Assembly: GCA_021786915.1 (NCBI GenBank) | Contig: JAJYMP010000696.1 | Span: 1 to 9,637, forward strand | DNA length: 9,637 nt | Source of the DNA: Chloroflexota bacterium | GTDB taxonomy: Bacteria; Chloroflexota; Limnocylindria; Limnocylindrales; CSP1-4 | Direction: 5' to 3' | Part shown: piece after piece, positions 6,956 through 9,637 of the stretch | Layout of the letters: each line of letters opens with the position of its first letter | How positions within the stretch are numbered: the first letter of the stretch is position 1 | Position numbers and translations under genes: made by a program | Notes under the pieces: model-generated | Told to the model about the DNA's origin: nothing | Database searches by the model: none | Seen by the model: only the letters and a program-made list of their open reading frames with translations

Positions 6956-7681
6956 ATGCCGAACCCCGCCGGAAGTCGCCGCCTCGCCGCCGTTCTCGTG
7001 GCGCTGGCCGTCGTCGTCGGCGCCTGCGCCAACCAGGCGGCGCCGTCCACCACGCCGAGCGGTTCGGCGCTCACGCTCGCGGCGACGCCCTCGCCCTCTC
7101 CGTCCCCGGTCCCCACCGACTCGCCGGCGCCGACGGACTCGCCGCCGCCCAGCGCCTCCCCGTCGCCGCCGGCCACGGCCACGCCGCCGCCGTTCTCCGG
7201 GCGTGCCGTGGCCACGCGGGTCGTGGTCGCGGCCTTGGGGATCGACCTCCGGGTGGTCAAGTCCCCGCCAGCGAACGTCTACCCGTACTGCAACGTCGCG
7301 ATGTACCTGGGCAGCCCGATGGGCCAGCCGGGAGAGCAACGGGCCACATATCTCTTCGCCCACGCCCGCGACGGCATGTTCGGCCCGATCTACATCCTCA
7401 CGATGGTCAGGCGCACGCCGAACAAGATGATCGGCATGCTCGTGGAGGTGTACACGAGCGATTCGATGGTCCACACCTACAAGATCGTGAAGGTGCTGCC
7501 GCACCAGCTCACGCTCAGCAAGCCGGCCAGCGTGCGCACAGACCAGCTCTGGCTCCAGACGTCCGAGGGCCCGCACGGGACGCCCGGCAAGACGCAGGTC
7601 GTGGCGAATCCAGTCTCGGTGGCACCCGCCGACTACGCGGCGTCGCACCCCACCACCCGCGCCGTGCGGTGCGGATACTGA
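6956..7681 (+). CDS. Sortase-like lipoprotein lacking the catalytic Cys
   Basis: The product is 241 residues. The N-terminus SRRLAAVLVALAVVVGAC is a lipoprotein signal with Cys24 as the lipidation site (lipobox VGAC). A Pro/Ser/Thr linker runs to about residue 82, followed by a sortase-like beta-barrel domain. It opens ATRVVVAALGIDLRVV, the usual sortase entry strand, and contains TYLFAHARDGMFGP with His136 at the place of the catalytic His. Where sortases have TLxTC, this protein reads LWLQTSEGPHG, so the nucleophilic Cys is Ser203. The catalytic Arg position appears to be Lys212 (GKTQVVA). Classical Cys transpeptidase chemistry is therefore unlikely; it may be a binding protein, a dead enzyme or something with different chemistry. 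Apart from Cys24 the only cysteines are Cys112 and Cys239, both shared with the downstream paralogue. The ATG is fixed by the signal peptide; no ribosome site is seen. The next gene starts four bases after the stop. The family assignment rests on motif pattern alone. Confidence 0.75.
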   Translation: MPNPAGSRRLAAVLVALAVVVGACANQAAPSTTPSGSALTLAATPSPSPSPVPTDSPAPTDSPPPSASPSPPATATPPPFSGRAVATRVVVAALGIDLRVVKSPPANVYPYCNVAMYLGSPMGQPGEQRATYLFAHARDGMFGPIYILTMVRRTPNKMIGMLVEVYTSDSMVHTYKIVKVLPHQLTLSKPASVRTDQLWLQTSEGPHGTPGKTQVVANPVSVAPADYAASHPTTRAVRCGY

Positions 7682-7685
7682 GCCC

Positions 7686-8429
7686 GTGCGCACTTTTGCC
7701 GGCTACATCCGGGCCCTCTTCACGCGGCTGATCCCAGCGATCCTGACGGCCGCGGGCGTGGTCATCGTCACGGCGGGCCTGCTCGCGTACGGGGACCCGG
7801 CCACGGCGGGCGTGATGTCCTCTCCGTCCGACGTGCTGGCCAGCCCCGCGCCGTCCGTCTCGCTGGACCTGCCGACCGTCGGGCCGAGCGGGCCGCTGGC
7901 CTCGAGCTCACCGGCGCCGTCGGCCTCGGACGGGCCGGCCGTCGCCACCCGCGTCGTCGTGCCCGCGCTGGGGATCGACCTGCCTGTGGTCGCAGGCCCC
8001 CCCGGCTACCCGTACTGCGGCGTGGCGATGTACTTCGTCGACCCCAACGGCCAGCTCGGGCAGCCGGGCTCGGGCAAGCCCACCTACCTCTTCGCCCACG
8101 CTCGGCCCGGCATGTTCGGGCCGATCTACAACCTCACGATCGTCCAGAGGACGCCCGACAAGATGGTCGGGATGCTCGTCCAGGTCTACACGAGCGACAA
8201 CAAGCTCTACCAGTACGAGATCACCGCGGTCTACCCGCACCAGCCGAACATGAACCGGGCGTTCGGCGGCAAGGAGGAGCTCTGGCTGCAGACCTCCGAG
8301 GGTCCCCACGGGACGGTGGGCAAGACGCAGGTCCTCGCGATGCCGATGTCGGTCTGGAACGTCGATCCCGCACTCGCCCACCCGGCGGTGCCCCAGCACC
8401 TCGTCTGCCCGGACGCCCCGGCGGGCTGA
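7686..8429 (+). CDS. Sortase-like membrane protein lacking the catalytic Cys (paralogue)
   Basis: The product is 247 residues from a GTG start four bases after the upstream stop; the ribosome site is weak, so coupling is likely. Residues about 14-35 form an N-terminal membrane helix (LIPAILTAAGVVIVTAGLL) with no lipobox, followed by a Ser/Pro-rich linker to about residue 83, then the sortase-like domain. It shares long stretches with its neighbour: ATRVVV.ALGIDL, YPYC.VAMY, TYLFAHAR.GMFGPIY, GMLV.VYTSD and LWLQTSEGPHGT.GKTQV. His138 is kept. Ser204 stands where sortases have the catalytic Cys, and Lys213 lies near the expected Arg. Cys111 and Cys241 are its only cysteines and match Cys112 and Cys239 of the paralogue. 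Because the two copies share the same substitution, it predates the duplication or is selected in both. The domain is predicted to face the outside. Substrate and activity are unknown. Confidence 0.77.
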   Translation: MRTFAGYIRALFTRLIPAILTAAGVVIVTAGLLAYGDPATAGVMSSPSDVLASPAPSVSLDLPTVGPSGPLASSSPAPSASDGPAVATRVVVPALGIDLPVVAGPPGYPYCGVAMYFVDPNGQLGQPGSGKPTYLFAHARPGMFGPIYNLTIVQRTPDKMVGMLVQVYTSDNKLYQYEITAVYPHQPNMNRAFGGKEELWLQTSEGPHGTVGKTQVLAMPMSVWNVDPALAHPAVPQHLVCPDAPAG

Positions 8430-8437
8430 GTCCCGCG

Positions 8438-8457
8438 CGGCCGGCCGGGGCCGGCCG
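8438..8457. terminator. GC-rich inverted repeat between convergent genes
   Basis: CGGCCGGCC (8438-8446) and GGCCGGCCG (8449-8457) are perfect reverse complements separated by two bases; in RNA the stem would have about eight pairs with a four-base loop. It fills most of the 29-base gap between the stop of the sortase-like gene (8429) and the stop of the minus-strand corA-like gene (8459). It could end transcription from both sides. There is no T-tract, so its efficiency as an intrinsic terminator is uncertain. Confidence 0.6.
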
Positions 8458-8458
8458 A

Positions 8459-9496
8459 TCAGATCCAGTTGCGCCGGTGGAGGACCCAGGCCAGGACGAA
8501 GGCCGCCCCGAACACACTGCCGGTGACCAGCCAGAAGCCGATCGCCTCGTTGCCGGCGAAGGCCGCGCCCGCCTCGCTCATGCCGAAGATGCCGGCGAAG
8601 GCGCCGATGCCCGCCAGGATCACGGTGACGCCGGTGAGGCGCTTCATGATGACCGAGAGGTTGTTGTTGATCGTGGACAGGTAGACGTCGAGCGTGCCGG
8701 CGACGAGGTCGCGGTCGTTGTCGAGCTCGTCGGTGACGCGGATCAGGTGGTCGTAGACATCGCGGAAGTAGACGACGTGCTCGCTCGCGACGAGCGGCAG
8801 GTCGCGGTTCGTGAGCTGGTTGAAGATCTCCCGCGCGGGTGACGTGGCCCGTCGCAGGCCGATCAGCTCGCGCTTGAGGCCGAACAGGCGCTCGAGCGTC
8901 GCGGGCGTGGCGTTTCGGATGACATCGTCCTGGAGGTCGTCGATCTCGTCCTCGATGGCGTCCATGACCGGGAACAGCGCGTCGACCAGGCCGTCGGTGA
9001 TGGCATAGAGCAGGAAGTCGGGACCCCGCTTGAGCAGTCCGCCCGGGTCGCCGCGCAGCTGGTCGAGCACGAACGGGTCCCAGCCCTCGGCGTGCACGGT
9101 CAGCAGCGAGCGCTGGCCGAGCACCAGGTCCACCTCGATCGTGGACACCTCGCGCTGGTAGCGGACCGAGAACATGACGATGTGGATCGACCCCTCGATC
9201 TCCTCGAACTTCGCGCGCTGGTTGCGCTCGGCGATGTCCTCGGCGATGAGCGGATGGAGGTGGAGCAGGGTGGCGACGTCGGCGACGCTCGTGCCGTCGG
9301 GCGCTGTGACGTCGATCCAGACGGTGGCGTCGGGATCAAGCAGGACGGCGGCGAGATCGTCGCGGCCGGACACCTGCTCGATGCGCCCGCCGCTCCACGC
9401 GATCCCGCGCAGGAGGGCGGGCTCCGGCGCCGCGGCGGCGCGCCTGGTCGCTCCGGAGGCCGCGGAGGACGGCTCGGGCATGGGGTCGGACGGCAT
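8459..9496 (-). CDS. CorA-family divalent cation transporter with GMS signature
   Basis: This 345-residue protein has CorA architecture. A cytoplasmic alpha/beta domain spans about 28-150 (HPLIAEDIAERNQRAKFEEI, IEVDLVLGQRSLLTVH). Long charged stalk helices follow at about 160-285 (MDAIEDEIDDLQDDV, RVTDELDNDRDLVAGTLDVY). There are two membrane helices at about 287-306 and 320-339 and a basic end, HRRNWI. CorA proteins form pentameric channels for Mg2+ (also Co2+, Ni2+ or, in ZntB, Zn2+). The near-invariant GMN signature after the first membrane helix here reads Gly305-Met306-Ser307 in AGIFGMSEAG. The outer loop holds Glu308, Asn316 and Glu317. The Asn forms the selectivity ring in known CorA structures, so substrate preference may differ. 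The Met start is supported by GGAGAGG at 9500-9506 and preferred over Met6. It probably shares a transcript with the gene upstream. The family call is firm; the transported ion is not known. Confidence 0.9.
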   Translation of the reverse strand: MPSDPMPEPSSAASGATRRAAAAPEPALLRGIAWSGGRIEQVSGRDDLAAVLLDPDATVWIDVTAPDGTSVADVATLLHLHPLIAEDIAERNQRAKFEEIEGSIHIVMFSVRYQREVSTIEVDLVLGQRSLLTVHAEGWDPFVLDQLRGDPGGLLKRGPDFLLYAITDGLVDALFPVMDAIEDEIDDLQDDVIRNATPATLERLFGLKRELIGLRRATSPAREIFNQLTNRDLPLVASEHVVYFRDVYDHLIRVTDELDNDRDLVAGTLDVYLSTINNNLSVIMKRLTGVTVILAGIGAFAGIFGMSEAGAAFAGNEAIGFWLVTGSVFGAAFVLAWVLHRRNWI

Positions 9497-9508
9497 CGGC
9501 CTCTCCGT

Positions 9509-9637
9509 CTAAGGGCCCGGGACGGGCGCCCCGGCGGTCGCGAGCATACGCCGGCGTGCTCGCAGCAGGAGCGCCGGCACGACCGCGAGCGCCGTGACCA
9601 CCGCTGCCAGGAGGCACACGCCGACCATGATCTGCGC
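9509..9637 (-). CDS. C-terminal tail of a membrane protein (partial)
   Basis: An open frame runs in from the right edge and ends with TAG at 9511-9509 after 42 visible residues. It has one hydrophobic segment (VGVCLLAAVVTALAVVPALL) followed by a basic stretch (RARRR) and a short Ala/Pro-rich tail. This is the usual look of the last transmembrane helix and cytoplasmic end of a polytopic transporter, for example of the MFS type, but the family cannot be named from this fragment. The stop lies 12 bases before the corA-like start, and the corA ribosome site sits in that gap, so the two are probably co-transcribed. Confidence 0.55.
   Translation of the reverse strand, partial: AQIMVGVCLLAAVVTALAVVPALLLRARRRMLATAGAPVPGP

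Noticed and set aside
6974..6994. SRR in the lipoprotein signal as a twin-arginine export motif
   Set aside because: The residues after RR (LAAVL) do not fit the Tat consensus, which expects a hydrophobic residue such as Phe two positions after the arginines; an ordinary Sec lipoprotein signal explains the sequence.
5754..7430. Plus-strand open frame spanning the end of nuoN, the hairpin and the divergent region
   Set aside because: It overlaps nuoN in another frame and its translation is low-complexity without domains; it does not explain the conserved signals on either side.
6887..7693. Upstream extension of the minus-strand Pro/Ala/Ser-rich frame to about 400 residues
   Set aside because: The extension is antisense to the sortase-like gene, is Arg-rich and lacks domains. 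The membrane segment right after the ATG at 6886 marks a natural N-terminus.

Overview
The window comes from a very GC-rich bacterial chromosome (roughly 70% G+C by eye, strongly GC-biased third codon positions, several GTG starts). Genes are packed tightly and most of the window is a respiratory operon. The gene set and the proline/serine-rich extracytoplasmic proteins fit a high-GC Chloroflexota (for example a Limnocylindria-like lineage) or an actinomycete-like bacterium. The sequence alone does not decide between them.

Bases 1-6420 (+ strand) are the distal half of a complex I (NADH:quinone oxidoreductase) operon. It holds the C-terminal part of an iron-sulfur subunit cut by the window edge, then nuoJ, nuoK, nuoL, nuoM and nuoN. 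The genes overlap or lie within about 10 bases of each other, and the stop/start overlaps imply translational coupling. All three antiporter-like subunits keep the key membrane Glu and Lys residues, so the membrane arm looks functional. The iron-sulfur subunit is unusual: it joins a NuoG/HoxU/FdhA-type pair of [4Fe-4S] motifs to a third motif and tail that look like NuoI. A UUCG-capped hairpin follows nuoN.

Bases 6485-8429 are a small cell-envelope module. A 133-residue membrane-anchored Pro/Ala/Ser-rich protein lies on the minus strand. Diverging from it across about 70 bases are two tandem, paralogous sortase-like genes on the plus strand. The first product is a predicted lipoprotein and the second has an N-terminal membrane anchor. 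Both keep the sortase His, but at the place of the catalytic Cys both read LQTSEG, and a Lys lies where the catalytic Arg is expected. Both also have one conserved mid-domain Cys and one C-terminal Cys. This pair is the most unusual element here: a duplicated, apparently Cys-less sortase fold.

Bases 8438-8457 form a GC-only inverted repeat between converging genes. Bases 8459-9496 (- strand) encode a CorA-family divalent cation transporter whose GMN signature reads GMS. Twelve bases upstream of it, running off the right edge, is the C-terminal tail of another membrane protein (9509-9637, - strand). No RNA genes, insertion sequences, CRISPR arrays or phage genes were seen.
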